From: Hymenolepis diminuta
Taxonomy: Eukaryota > Platyhelminthes > Cestoda > Cyclophyllidea > Hymenolepididae
NCBI GenBank assembly: GCA_900708905.1
Contig: CAADRB010000021.1
Coordinates: forward strand, 1,786,157 to 1,850,156
Length of the DNA: 64,000 bases
Direction of reading: 5' to 3'
Numbering within the stretch: position 1 is the stretch's first letter; each line of letters opens with the position of its first letter. Position numbers and translations under genes: made by a program. Of the stretch, positions 24,896-38,410 are shown piece by piece. The notes beneath the pieces were generated by a model that was not told the DNA's origin, made no database searches, and saw nothing but the letters and a program-made list of their open reading frames with translations.

Positions 24896-26243
24896 TATTA
24901 ACTTTAATTATGAAAAAAAACCTAAAACTTATAACCATGTGGTGAACATTTAGCGGAGGTCTATACAACCACTTCTATTGTGTTCATTGGGCAATTGAGG
25001 TAACAATAACAGGAAGATAATTGCGTTGACTCAGGAAAACCGAACAGAAGAACACGTGTGGAGATGAGGCTATAATGGTTTCTATACCGTCGTTAATTTA
25101 GGATAGTTTGGAACACTACAAAAATAGCTTTTACAATGAATTAACCTTGTGATTGATTGGTTCATTCTCATCTAGGTAGATATTCTAACGTATATTTCCC
25201 GCTGATTTGTAAAATGATGCACTTATTGTACCATATGGTTTTCATGATAAGGATTGTCATTTGTAAACAAACGTGCATTCATTCTTTGTGTAATTCATAT
25301 GCAAAATATATTTGCAGGTTTTTCTTTTCTTTGTAATTTGAATTCAACTCAATTCCAATTTTGTTCAGTAGTTCAAATAAGTACGAATTTGTTTAAAAGA
25401 AGTGCATTTGGAAGCTAATTAGACTGGGAGTCATTACTTAATCTAAGCTATTTGTGAAGAGGAACTGAAATACAGACATAATAGGGCATATGAACATTTA
25501 TTAATAAAGACAGTATATATTGCACTAATCAGAAAAGCGGATGAACAACTACAGCAGAAAGAAACAAATTTCAAGAGAGAGAACCGGGATTTGGTTCATG
25601 GGAATGGGTTCAGCCTATGCCACTGCCGATTTTTCAAAAGATCTTTTAAAGAGGCTCGTTCACTATATCCGATGTCAGCATTAAGGATGACACCCTGATA
25701 TATGGCGTTTTAAATATCCTTGTCTTTAATAGGACTTAAAACATTAGGAAAGTGGCGCCCAATATATCGGACCCTATTGTTCTCTCCTGCTTTCCACTTT
25801 GCTTTAGTTTTTATATTGAAATCAGTTGAAAGAACAGTATGATGGTATATCTGATTAAAAGGTGATTGGTTGTTCAAGTTTACAGTAAGTAGAAGTCAAC
25901 TTAATCTGTCAAAATTCATTTATTGCTACCTTATACATCTGAGCCGATATGAAGTGAGAAAATAGAAATGCATAGTGTTACACCTTATTAAAATACATTG
26001 GACGCCAAAATATCTGCTCTTATCTTAACTATATGCTCTTGGCTGTAAGATGATATGCTTGAATGGAGATGACATGACCACCTATTCAATTTAATCAGCG
26101 GCCCAGCAGACGCTGAAAATTGCGGACATGAACTCATTCAGGAATCTGTGGGCAAATTCTTTGCTTCTTTTCTCTTAACAGTTACTTTAAAATGCGTTAA
26201 AAAGAGATTAGAATAGAATACGGAATTAGAGAGTAGCAGAAGA

Positions 26244-26269
26244 GCACACACACATATATATATATATAA
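26244..26269. repeat. (CA)n(TA)n microsatellite
   Basis: A short compound CA then TA dinucleotide tract in the intergenic region. Confidence 0.9.
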
Positions 26270-29200
26270 GGGGCGAAATGCGGTAATGTTACTGAAAGGC
26301 ACTATTTTTCAGCCTGAATTTCACAAATATGTTGAAGAGTGAAAGAACAACGAGTGAGAAAATTAAGAAATCTATAAAAATAAAGTAACTATTGAAAAAT
26401 AAATCCCTAAAATCCTCCACACTCCTTTACTGTACTTCACGAATCTTAACAATTATCTACTATTAAAAGATTATCATTCTTCCAAAATTCTGGCAAACTA
26501 AGGCTCTTCATGCCCTCACTTCATTACCAGCTTCTTCTTGAGAGCTTCTTCCGTTCCACACTTTATTAAAGCTGATTGGTATTTCACTTATTCAGGTGTT
26601 TTCCCATGATTAAGCATTATAGAAGTTTTCCCGTTACACGTCATCACGTCAACTTTTAAACAACAGCCTTTTCCAAGTGATTTGGCAAGTAATTTCAGTG
26701 GTTAAACCAGTTTATTTTGACACAAACAATCATTATTTACTCTGCGAATTGTTTCTGTGTTTTCCAAGACAACAGGAGACTAATTTGTTAGTTTTTTTGT
26801 CCAAATTAAAAATTAAATTTCAATTTACTACTAACTTTCAGTAATAGTATTGAAATCATGGATAAAGGAAATTTCAGATAAATAGTATGAAGACACAGAG
26901 TAAATGTAAGCACGTCCAAACAGGCAAAGCGAGACATTTATCAGGTCAATGCATAAAATTTAGTTAAAATCCCACTAAGTCAGGCAGATTTTCTTGTGCA
27001 TTTATACAACACCAACATAACATGGATGAATTTAAGAATTACCCATAAAATGTCTGTACTCGATGCTGAATTCTATTAATTACACTCGTGTAATTATTGG
27101 CATTTGAATAGCATCGTTATGAACACGTGCTATAACTTACGAGACTTGTGAGATGGTGATTTTTACATAGTGTAAAACTGCTGAAATAGTGATTGCATTG
27201 GTTCTAGCGACCTGTCCAGACCCAGGGTTATAAAAAAGAAAGATGAGATTGGTGAGAGATGTAGGAGGGAAGAGTCTAACCACTTCGCTTCTTATTTGCA
27301 AAGAAGTACGTTCTGTAGGAAAACTGGAGATGGAAGTGAATTTCAATTAATGATAAGAACGGACGGACCAATCATCACGGCGATGCTTTTAATTCAATGG
27401 TGATTACCGTCAGTATAAATAACACGTAGGGGAGAAAGCAACTATGGTGATGCTAATGATCTTACCAGCCAACCAGAATAACTGGGGTATTTAACCAACC
27501 AATCATTTTTTACCCTTTTAATCAGTATCTCCTCCGTGCCCGGAAGAAGAACCAATCCGCATCTGAAGATCTGAGAACACTATCGAGAAGCCCAAATGAG
27601 CGGTCAACAACAAACGAAATGTGTGGGACTTCTGTTATACTCCTGCCCTCCTCTTCTTCTCCACTACTATTTGCTCTATTAAACTCCTATTGTACTCAGG
27701 CCACTTTCACCAGTATATTGAGCACTGATCTTGAGCAGCATCATGCTCTGGCCCATTGTAAATTTGAAGAAATTCATACCCACAGGTTAGCCAGGTCATA
27801 TCTCGCTGCTTCCTTTCAATAATGTCATTATCAAACACTGGATGAGAATTGATTCTAATATACTGACTAAAACCAAACACCAATGAAATTTAAATACTAC
27901 TGCACATATCTTATATTAACTCAAGTGGTTATGCTTATAGAAAGTCAGAAAGTATAGGAATACAGTATACAGAGGAATGAACAAATATCTCCAACCTTTT
28001 CCAATTTAATTTCAGTAGCACTGACTACTTCTCGAACGATCTTAGTTTAACATTTTCCCATCGGATACAAGCGCGTAATAAATAAATTGGTTTTGAAACC
28101 ACCATTCTTAATTTTGCGCCATCGGATATATACTCTCATATATTTATTCCAAATTCAAGGAGGTACAATAAAATTATGAGAGAGAGAGAATGTTTCCTTG
28201 TTTATGACCTTCAGAACTAGGTGTTAAAAATTAAAGCCAAAACAGAAGATCGAAATGAACGAAGCATTATTATAAACCAGTATGCTAGAATTTGAAAGCT
28301 ATTCATGCTTGCCTCCAATTCTTATGTCACAAACCCTATTCTTAAGTAATTGGATTCATTACAGATGAATACTACAAAATAAGTAGTATTTCAAATATGA
28401 ATCTCAAATTATGTGTTTTTATTTAATGTTCAATTTAAGAATGAAATTGCTTTAATGTTTGATTCTCAGCTCCGCCAAATTTGTAAAATTAAACCTCAAT
28501 TTAAGTATTTTGGTCGAGATAAAATAAAATTCACAAGCAAGCCTACAGCAAAGCAGTGGATGTTGCCATAATAATCTTGAAATGAGATCAATACAATTTA
28601 GTGATACATATACTAACAAAAGAAGTTTTACTAACCACTAAGTGAAGAAATTAGTTATCCATGATCTCCCACGCTAAGATCATGTACGTAGTTTAATCTC
28701 GCGTAAAACCATTCAGCTTTCTCAATTTTTGAAAGAGAAAAATAATTTTAAGTGGTAGAAGTGACTATTACAACTTAGCAATTAGTCAATAAACTCTGGA
28801 TATTATGGAGAGGAATTCGCTCAGGTGACAAATCATGGAATTTGAACTTGGAACGCGAACTGCCCTTTTTAGTAAATATCACAACATGAATCCAATAATA
28901 TCATACGAAGGAAGATTCTTTGATACCTTATCTTTATTCTAGGCACCCTTTTTAATCGCCTTCTCTATATTATTTTCTGGACTTATTGTTAACCGATTTC
29001 AGTTGCTTGATAACTAAAAAATGGTTATTTTGCCTTGTTACAGTTATAGTAATGAAAATATGCAGACTATTACTGTTATGCCGCAAATCAATTTCCCCAA
29101 ACCTGGACTGACTTGCTGTGCAGCAAAATTCGCCTTACTTAAGCTCTTTTCCGGATCCTCGTCTGATACGTCCTTGTACAATCTAATTTTCCTATTTGCC

Positions 29201-29615
29201 GCTGTTCCTTAAAGGAAGAGTAACCTTAATTGGACCTTATATATATATATATTTCATAATTAAAGTCAGTAAGCTCCTGAGCAGATGTTTTACATCCCCC
29301 ACCCTTCTATTCCAATTACAGCTAGTTCCATTACTGCAACTACTACTAAAGGGCGCATCGTTAACAGGACATACGATGGATGGTACTATCTTTCACGATT
29401 GAAACGTTTTCCATACTTACAACCATGGGCAGGTAGATGAGGCTAACTAAAGCACTTAAACATAACAGAACACGTTGGACTCGTCATTCTTAAATATTTC
29501 AACCCTAGAAGTCGGTAGATTTCTCTTTCCTGCCTCTCAAAAATAGTAACCTTGAAATCTTTACATCTCCCTATTTGACTCTTATCTAAAAAATTTAGGT
29601 TAATGGATACATACA

Positions 29616-29617
<2 letters not shown>

Positions 29618-29646
<29 letters not shown>

Positions 29647-29647
29647 T
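29618..29647. repeat. (AT)n microsatellite
   Basis: An AT dinucleotide run of about 29 bp; a shorter TA run lies at 29238-29253. Confidence 0.95.
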
Positions 29648-30156
29648 TCTACTCTCCTGCCTGAATTTGCAAGACCAGTGACGAAGCCATAGCTGCAATT
29701 TATGGCTAACCAGGCAGACAGTGGTTTATCACGTATCCGCCATTTGAGCTGCAATTCTTCTTCCTTCTTGTTCCTGGAGTCTGAGTAGTTGCAGATTAGT
29801 TAAGAGACAATTAGTGGTACTGTCCAAATGAAGGAATTAATCGGGAGTCCTGCATGCGCACACAGATTCATGCTGTTGGATTACCAAAGCACTGTCGTTT
29901 TTATATGGGGGAATTGAATGAAGTTATTTTAGTCAACTGGAATACGAACACACGTAGATAATACACGGCGATTGAAAATTAGTAGAAAATGGGGCATACA
30001 GAATATGAGAAATCATGTTACAGGCGGGGCATGAGTGATCAAGAAGATAAAGCCAGAGCATAAGCAGAGTTACACACGACTGAAGTCGAAATGAATGAGT
30101 CACAAAAAAATGGACAGGATTTCAACTCACTATATCTCTCTGTCGTTCCATATTAC

Positions 30157-31430
30157 ATCTGAGTACCTTGCGCACCTTTAGAAAAAAACAGAAAATGAAA
30201 CTCATAATTTCTTGTAAAAAAAACAAATACACATAACATTAACCTAGGTTTTATTCTATATATCCCTCTTCGGCTCCTATCACCGACTCAGTTCGAGTTC
30301 AAAAGTAGGTGAAAACCTTCATCAGGTGGTCCTTATTGATATCCTCTATTCGTCGAGTTAATGCTTCCATCAGAAAGGATTTGATGTTATGGGAATGCTC
30401 ATTAACTTCCTTTTCAACGGCGTTCCTCCCCACACGCAATAATCCAAGGGATTAAGGTCTGGTGAAAAGTTAGGAGGCGGCCCTAAGTTTGGTGTGACAT
30501 GATGATGAAAATTCTCGATCATCCAATATTGGATTTTGAGAGTTTCATCGGATGGAGCCGAATCTTGTTGGAAAACATAGAGTCTTCTCTCATTGGCTAC
30601 TCCGTTTATCCAAGACGGCTTAACATCAATGGTTTGAAGAGTCCCGACATTGGCATCTGCATCTGCATTGACTCTAAGGCTCTGTGAAAAAGTTGAGGAG
30701 TCATGATGCCCCCCCCCATTCCCAACAACATCGAAAATCATCACTGTTGCTGGAACCTTGGTGCACATAACAGTTGGAACTTCAGTGGAGTCCGCCCACA
30801 CACACCCACCAATCATTTCTAGGATTAACCTTTTCATCCTGGTGGAAGTTTTTAGTCGAGGAAAAACCAAAGAAACTCCTATTCTCTCCTGGTGTTTCAA
30901 TTTCTTTAAGAGTCGTTTTGCACGCATTAAACGATTCTCTTGAGTTATTTTTGTCCACATAAACTGACCTCACCTAAGAACGCATAAGTTGTATCTGAGG
31001 TCTTAATGAACAGCATTTCTTATATATAATTGTTCTTTCAGACACTTAAAAATGTTTGGCAGGATGTCGAGCACTGACTTCTCAGGATTTTCGTCGATCA
31101 TGCCATATCATGCACTATCCTGACAAACTCGGGTGTTATGAGTGAGTCAGCAGAGTGTTGATAACGCTCTTCTCTCTTCCTCGTAGTGGCCAATTCATCT
31201 GCATCGTTTTCATTCAGCCTCGTTCTAACTTTGCAAACGAAAGATTCGGTGACTTTTAAAAATAGTACAATTTTGAAATTGCTGTATTTCGCTTTTATAG
31301 ACAGTATCACAGTGTGTCTTTTCATTTCATTAGTTTCAGCAGTATCTGTCATCAGATCTTCTGACATAAAAAATACATTACCTATGATCGGATGAGTTTA
31401 AATCGCAGAAATATAAGTGTCCTCAGATAC
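30157..31430 (-). mobile_element. Degenerate mariner-like (Tc1/mariner superfamily) transposon
   Basis: About 1.27 kb, the usual size of a mariner element, enclosing a broken transposase on the minus strand. Candidate terminal inverted repeats are ATCTGAGTAC at 30157-30166 and ATCTGAGGAC (minus strand) ending at 31428. The match is short and imperfect, and TA dinucleotides lie next to or within two bases of the motif on both sides. The terminal repeats are inference. The element is an old, inactive insertion. Confidence 0.7.
30254..31367 (-). pseudogene. Mariner-like transposase pseudogene
   Basis: The transposase reads through several frames. An N-terminal helix-turn-helix region (31367-31098, with LATTRKREER and LITPEFVRIVHDM) is followed by IDENPEKS in another frame. 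In-frame stops occur near 31005 and 30970, and the catalytic part covers about 30960-30370. The expected first catalytic motif (SDEK in relatives) reads SSTK at about 30855-30870 after a frame change, so the first Asp is lost. The second Asp survives in VFQQDSAPS and the third in SPDLNPLDYCVWG, with 34 residues between them, which suggests a DD34D-type enzyme. The C-terminus ends in IGAEEGYIE at 30254 after an internal stop. No intact transposase can be made from this copy. Confidence 0.85.
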
Positions 31431-34400
31431 CTTACTGTTTACTGTTTATCTTGGATTAATGAATAAAATTTTATTCCTCTCTCGAGATTATAAAAATAAC
31501 GTTAGACAAATCTTTGTTTTATTGAAAATAGTTAATTTTAGCAGAAGGCCATGTAAAAGTAAGTAAAATAAGTAACCAATGCAAATGAAAATACAATATC
31601 ATTTTTGCCTGATAAGTATTCATCGTTTGTTAAGATGAATTTCTCGTTTGATAACCAGCGCTAATTATGTAACCTTTTTCTCTGCCTGATTAATATGTGA
31701 CGTTAATTAGCAACCAACATAATGTTTGGAATTAATTAGAGGGAATTTCTGCTTATAAAGTGGAAGCGAATGCATTAGGAGGATGAGGAGGTTGCATAGT
31801 TGGTAATGAGCCTGCTGCTTCAAAATCTATCGATCTGAACAGAATGACGACCGCTGGATTAACCAATCAGAATCGGCGCGGGATTTCTTAACATAAATTA
31901 TGTCAGGATACATCTAAGTGCGGCTAAAAGTAGCAGCAAATATTTAAAATAAAACATTTACCAACTGTTTCATTAATAATGACTAATTAGTTCAGGAATT
32001 ATTTTATTATAATTTGTAAGTAACACATGATCTGAAATTATTTTAATCATAGACTATCTAGCAAAAATGATAATATCCATGACTTCACTTTTATTCTTTT
32101 TTATTGTTATGAGCTATTCAAATGTTACCTTGTCTTTGGTCTTAATCAGTACCATTTTTTGTAGATAATCAATTAATGAAAATATTAAGCAGGGAAATTA
32201 TATCTTGGACCTTAGAAACGAGGTCACCAACCATCCTAATTAATCTACCGGCCAATCAGCACTGGACATTATAGACAGAAAATAAAAAATGATCAGTGAT
32301 TTATCCATTAATCAAACAATGAACAGCTCGAATCCAAACATTGAATGAAGTAAGTGATTTGTCACATTTTCGGTCGTCTCCTGGTTTTATAAGACATTTA
32401 TATCTCGTCCTGAATCTAGGACACGAAGTATGCTCTAGAAACTCCCCTTCGGTTATGACCTAAAACTAAGACAAACATACCCTCGAAACACAGCCCTCTC
32501 TGTAGCTTACCTGAAGAGACGTATTCAAATGCTTCCCAGCCTTCTGACTACTGGTACAATGGGGCTGGCGATTTAGGGTTCGGGGTAGTTGGATGTTAAA
32601 CCGTCACGGTCATTAATACTATGGGCATTCTAAAAGCAATGGAAACCTCTATTTTGTGCTGCGACATAGGTCTCTTTAGATACCCGACTTTTTCCCCTAT
32701 TTATACTCTAACACCTCCATTTTAGTTCTTATGAGGACTATTTATTGTTGCTTTTCCACGGTACAAATGCACATTTTCTCTTCACTATTAGTTATAACAC
32801 AAATAGTGACCCCTTTTAAGTTATTATACTTCAATCTGTTTTATTAAAATTTTGGTGGTTTCTTATAATTAAATTGTAGAATAGACAAAAGTAATCTAAA
32901 TCAACGCCCAGTATTTAGTTACCAGAAGCGAATCTCAAATAAATATAAAAATAATGAAATCAACAAGTTCTGATTTTGTCAATGTCGTGAGGTACATAGT
33001 TAAGAGTTATGCTTAGTCAAGAATAACTAAGCTGCTAAAATAGGACATTTTTAGGGTCTTAAAAACGCATGAAAATTATTCATCAGATCGTGGGTTACTT
33101 AAAAGTATATAAAACAACATTCCATTGAAGAGATATAAATATCGGAATAAAGATAGAAACTCCTCTAGTGCATCATATGTTTTAGAATTAAATCTTGATC
33201 ATAATTGCCATTGGTACTGCAAACGTTCGTAATGCTTAATAATGAGAAAGTACCTGAATAAGTGGGACAGCAAACTACCCCGAAAGGATATGAAACAAGA
33301 GAGGGGGTCAAAAAAAGTTGGTAACGAAGTCAGGGAATACGAGAATCATTCACAATTTTATTTATATACATTATCATAAGAAGTATAGTTTACTGATAAG
33401 GCGAAACAAGGCTTTGTCGTACACCGGAAGTGCAATATTGATTTTACGTCGTAACCATGGGAGATAAGGGCGTGATAGAATCAACCACTATTTATTGATT
33501 GGTTCATTGTCTGGCCAGTCATATTCCGACATGACGAATTATGAAGACCAATAATTGGTCCGTTATTCTCCGGCCAATTACATGCTGGATAAATCCAATA
33601 CCGAGTGCATCAATTGATTATGTACAACATCAATGAATGTTTAGTTACTAGCCTAGTCTTGTGCAATTAAAAAGTAAGTCCTTTCTCTCCCATATATATT
33701 GCTAGGAATAGTTTTAATGCAAATAGACGAATTCACAGTGCTCTAGGTTTCCATACTCCTGCCTGGAAATGGAAACTCGTCATTGGCTAGCCAGACAGCC
33801 AATCATTTCTAATCTACCTCAATCTAGTTAAGCGTGCTAATTCTTCCAGAATTTCTTCGCATTTAATCTAAATGCAAAACTTTAGATCTGCCACTATTTT
33901 AAGTTATTTTGAAGAGGATTGACGAGAATATTAAGATTAGTGAGTTGCAATATCACGCTAAAACACATCTGAATTCAATGTGAGATGTTATATAAAAGAA
34001 GGGGTGTATAAAACGATAAATTTAAACAAACATTTCGACCGCCATGGAAGATCTACATGTTTTCTCACACAAAAACGGGCCAAATCTGATTAGATTTTCT
34101 AGGACTTTGTATAAGATACTATTTGCGATGTAGAGGAACAAAAATTACAAAATATGAATGATCTTCATTGGGAAACATTTTAAATTAGCGCAACTTAACA
34201 GAAATCTAAAGGAATATCCATCAACCTGGGATATCTAGAAAACTCCTAAACTGATGTCGCAGAAATGTGGATACCAACGAAATTTCACCAAACGTTACTC
34301 GGATAGCCGATAATTGTGTTTATATGATCCCAGATAGGAATAAAATTCAGCACTCAGTGAGGACAAGTTATTAAGCGTTAAAATTATTGCTTAAGGTAAG

Positions 34401-36975
34401 GTAAAAATTACTATCTTTCAAATTTTAATAATGACAAGGGGTCTGAACACGAGCAATAGTGGAACAGTTCTAAGAGAAAATGAAGGAGAGGAGAAGGATA
34501 AAGCTTCAGCACATCGAAACAGTCATATTTCGGTGGTATCCTAAATTCATCTACCGTAAGCTTGGAGATTGATTCTGCTGTAGCAAGATTTGACATTCCG
34601 AAGTCCGAACTTCATGAGTTCTTCACTAGAACGTTTAGACCCCAAATTTCAGTAGAGAGTTAGCTTCCCGCATTAATAGACTAGTACACTAATAGTGGAA
34701 GTGCATTTAGCTAGTAGGAGCTAAAATGTTAAAGCCTACAATCAACGCAGTTAGGGACACCCTATTAGTCCTTAATATTTCAATAATTCCCCGAAGTGGT
34801 TTTCAAGCCACTCTTCAGAAGTTCAGAAATAGACTCTCCAAATCACAGTTCCATTCAATCAATTTCCCTTCTCACTTTGGGGCTGACAATTTGGTGGCTA
34901 TGGGAACGATTTTAGCTATCCCAGGTTATATAGTCAGCAAATGCATACAGTAGAATTCCAGTATGCAGTAGGAAGCGCTATCCGCGCACTGAATCAATTT
35001 ATTAAGACAATTTACAATATCACATCGTAATCACGGTAGAGAATCCATTAGCAAAAAAAATAGATATGAGCTTACAATTGCAACGTCTTCTCTCTGTAAA
35101 AATGAATTTCGACAAGACTCTCTAGAGACCCATGACTGAAAGTAGAAGCCACTTAGACCTCATTCCTGAGAAGACAGGCTAGCGGAAGTTAAATCCTTTT
35201 GAAGCTACTACTCAAGAAACAGCCAACACTTGAGTAAGAACCAGGTCGATGAACTGAGCTTGTCTTCTCCCGAAGTTCCCATTTCTCTATGTGTCTTGAT
35301 GCAGCGGAGTTTTAAAGAAAGAAAATGAATCCCTTGATATAATAAACGAGATATAAATACCTGTAGAAATGGAACCCGCATGTGAAATCAAAGTGAATTA
35401 AATAGCCTTTGATTACCTCTGGATTGACTGCATCAAGGATATACATTAGTCTTCTGTCCAGTGAAAAACATCAGTCTAGCAGCCTCTACGTAGGTGCTAC
35501 AACGCTTATAGCCACCTCTGTGGAACGACACAGTTGCCAACACTCACACCTTGGTAAAAAACTCGTTGAGCCATAACAGTTGCAATGAACTTCCAACGGC
35601 GAGCATCTGGTCATCGCCCCACCTACTATATATTGGATGAATTCCTCAACGTCTCCGAAATTTCTGTCTTACATCGTCATCGATCACTAAAATCTAATTA
35701 TCTCGTTCTCATAGTGATGTGTGAAATTATTAACCTTGTGACCCCCGACTTTCTATGGATAAACATCGTGTGTCCTTAAATGGCCTATTCTTATCGATTG
35801 GAAAAGCTAACTAAGTGTACCTCGGACGATAGTTGCAGGGGCACAGCTCACCCGGCGACGTTTCGGAACCAGTCCCATTCATACTATCCCTTCCTTTTCC
35901 TATTACTGTCCCGTCCAATTAAAAGCACACATACACTTATGCCCTCACATGTGTCCCCACCCGAGTAACGAATATAATTTACTTTTCAATACACACACAT
36001 ATAACACATACATAGACTCTCGCTCGTCAGACACATCTTTCTTCGATCCCTTCTAATCCCCTTTCTTCCTCAATTCTCTCGTACCTTTTAAAAGTCTCTA
36101 TTGGGGTTCTTTCAGTAAATCTTGGTCTAATCAACTCTGGTCTTTTGTTTAACCATCTACCGTTAGCCTCTTACTCTAACCGCAACAATATACTCTCTGA
36201 TCATACATCCACGTATCTGTATTTATCTTCATCAATCAAAGCATCTACCAATATCTTAGAAAACAGTGTCTCTTCTTTGGTCTGCATCCTTCGCTGTTTG
36301 AAGACTACAGTTATTAAGCCTGCATGTCGTAACTGTCTTCTCTCAATCTCCTGCTATCCCAGCGAAAAGTAATAGGAATTGGTCGATACAGTCTGTGGAA
36401 TATCAAGGAGCCAAAATGAAATACTTGCCTACTAGTCCTTCCTTCTAAGATGTTATCGAGGAGAAGAATGACCAAATAAAATCGCAAATAAAGAAAACAC
36501 ATTAGGTGATAAATGAGTAAGTTCAAGATTTGTAATATCAATAAAATTTGAGTAAGATAGTTGCTTGGGGTCAGGAAGAAATTCAATCTAAATGCCTCCT
36601 TTTTCATTAATAAAATGAAAGTATGCAAATTATTAAATATGTTATCCTTATAGATATTAAAATTTATTTTATGTTTTTTCCCTTTTAGGTTGAAAATAAT
36701 ATTTAATTATGAAACTGTTCTTCCAAACTAATGAATAACCTTGAATATGGAACAGCTTTTCTGAGGCAACTGAATAAGGAAAGCTCTAACATCTTTAAAT
36801 TTGACTTCTCCTCTCTGCTGCTTCTTTCTTAAATATTTTGAGATTGTTAACCAGAATCACATTATTTGGCTATTATTTACATTAGTTTCTTGAAACTAAT
36901 GCAATAGTTTACGAAGCATCTGAGCCTGAATCCTGGATAATCGGGAAATTCCATCCCAAAATTGTGACCTGGCAA
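31431..36975. other. Intergenic region without recognisable genes
   Basis: About 5.5 kb of AT-rich sequence between the mariner and gypsy remnants. Frames at 34411-34596, 34726-34953, 35585-35968 and 36145-36628 match no family I recognise. A notably pyrimidine-rich plus strand runs from about 35860 to 36310. One repeat copy (about 32.54 kb) is listed separately. I could not identify a 5' LTR for the gypsy element here. Confidence 0.45.
32535..32640 (-). repeat. Dispersed repeat, copy 2 of an inverted pair
   Basis: Its reverse complement matches 19365-19475 in four ordered blocks, including ccagccccattgt with one neighbouring difference. It lies 13 kb from the other copy in opposite orientation. 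Family not recognised. Confidence 0.6.
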
Positions 36976-37603
36976 TCTTGTTTTACGGATTAGTAAATTT
37001 CACCATTATCCAGAAGAGGATCTTACTTTTAACAACTGGTTTGATAAATGCCAGGGCGTGTATAGAAAAGACCTGACTGACATCCCTAAGGAGGGAAGAG
37101 TTAAACTCCTTCTTCAGCGATTGGGGACCGCGGGATATAAGAAGCTTAAAAGCTACACTCGTCCAAAGGAACTAGATGATCCCAAATTCGAAGAGGCAGT
37201 ATCCGTCCCCTTCAAACGGAATTTTGCAAGTGCTTCAAATGTCTAACATCGACCAACAGGCCTAATGAGGATTGCAACGATTATGTTACTCGGATAAATG
37301 AAAACTTTTGAGTAATGGGACTTTAAATTTATTTCAAGGGTCACTTTAAGTGCCTTTTGCTCCTTTGCGGTCTACGGGATTCCTGTTATGTGGATGTGCA
37401 TGTAAGAATTCTTAATAGAATTTAGCAAAATCATGACATAACCTTACGGGATTTGGGCGAATGTCGATGAACACCGTCCATCTACGGTCCAATAGAACGT
37501 CGGCGAACATGATCATGTCAGAAGAATTGCACAACTGTCCAGGAAGAACAGGCAGGAAGCCATTTTAAACAAGAAACCCCCATCACTATGTCGTTTAAAC
37601 GGC

Positions 37604-37960
37604 GAAATGCATTATTGCAGATATTATCCTTACAAAAGTCGCAATTGTAATGCATGTGGAAAGAAAGAACAAAAAGAAGGAAAATGCCGGAGCACTACGA
37701 CGGGTAATTTAAAGAAAAAGATTTCTGGGAAGCCTACTGGAACTTTTAATTCTCTCAGTGTTGTCAGTTCACCTTATGAAGACAGAAGTTCTAATAGGCG
37801 ACGGTATGTAACGTTGATTAATGACAACAAAGTCAAGCTGCAATTAGATACTACCTTTGACATCAAAAACAAAAAAACACGAAGAACCTTTGGCTGTCCA
37901 GTGCTGGGACCATCAAATCATATAGCCCACAACGCTTCTGGTGACGTCTTGAAATTGTAA
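37604..37960 (+). pseudogene. Gypsy gag zinc-knuckle and protease remnant
   Basis: Continuous frame containing HYCRYYPYKSRNCNACGKK, the second half of a gag zinc finger of the type common in flatworm gypsy elements, then a basic linker, FNSLSVVSSP, and an aspartic-protease start LQLDT. The active-site triplet context (normally DTASD or DTGS) reads DTTFD, and the downstream strands are damaged. The reading continues past a stop as GELDCQICYGGQQITAES. Confidence 0.75.
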
Positions 37961-38410
37961 GGTGAATTAGACTGTCAAATTTGTTATGGGGGTCAGCAAA
38001 TTACTGCTGAATCCTTCGTTACAAATCAATCTGACTTGGATCTTCATGGTCTTGATTAGTTGGAAGAATTGAAAGTGATGAAGAAGATCATCGACTTCCT
38101 TCATGAAAAATCATCTCTGACTCAGACGACAGAATTAAAAACCAGCTGGAAGGTCAGCAAGTGGAATAAAAATCACGGGAAGAATTCCAGAGAATCTGTT
38201 AATGAAACAGGACTGAGAAGCGAATCGGACATTGGAACGACTGAAGATGAGCAGAACATAATCGAACGATCTTCTTCAGTTTCCACGGAGAGATGTATAT
38301 CTCTGTAAAAGTTTATATACTAAATTCTTGTCGATTCTATCCGGGATATTCCTGTCACAGTGGTGGGAATAAAGCACTCTTCAACGGAAGACTGAATTTG
38401 TGAAAACGAA

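Larger units (their letters stand above)
18500..30150. other. Long intergenic region with dispersed repeats
   Basis: About 11.6 kb in which I find no frame that matches a known protein or that joins into a multi-exon gene. It contains several repeat copies listed separately (19.37, 19.77, 22.99, 24.12 and 24.54 kb), AT microsatellites at about 26.25 and 29.24 kb and a G10 homopolymer near 19.48 kb. The rest is unique-looking AT-rich sequence. Confidence 0.5.
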
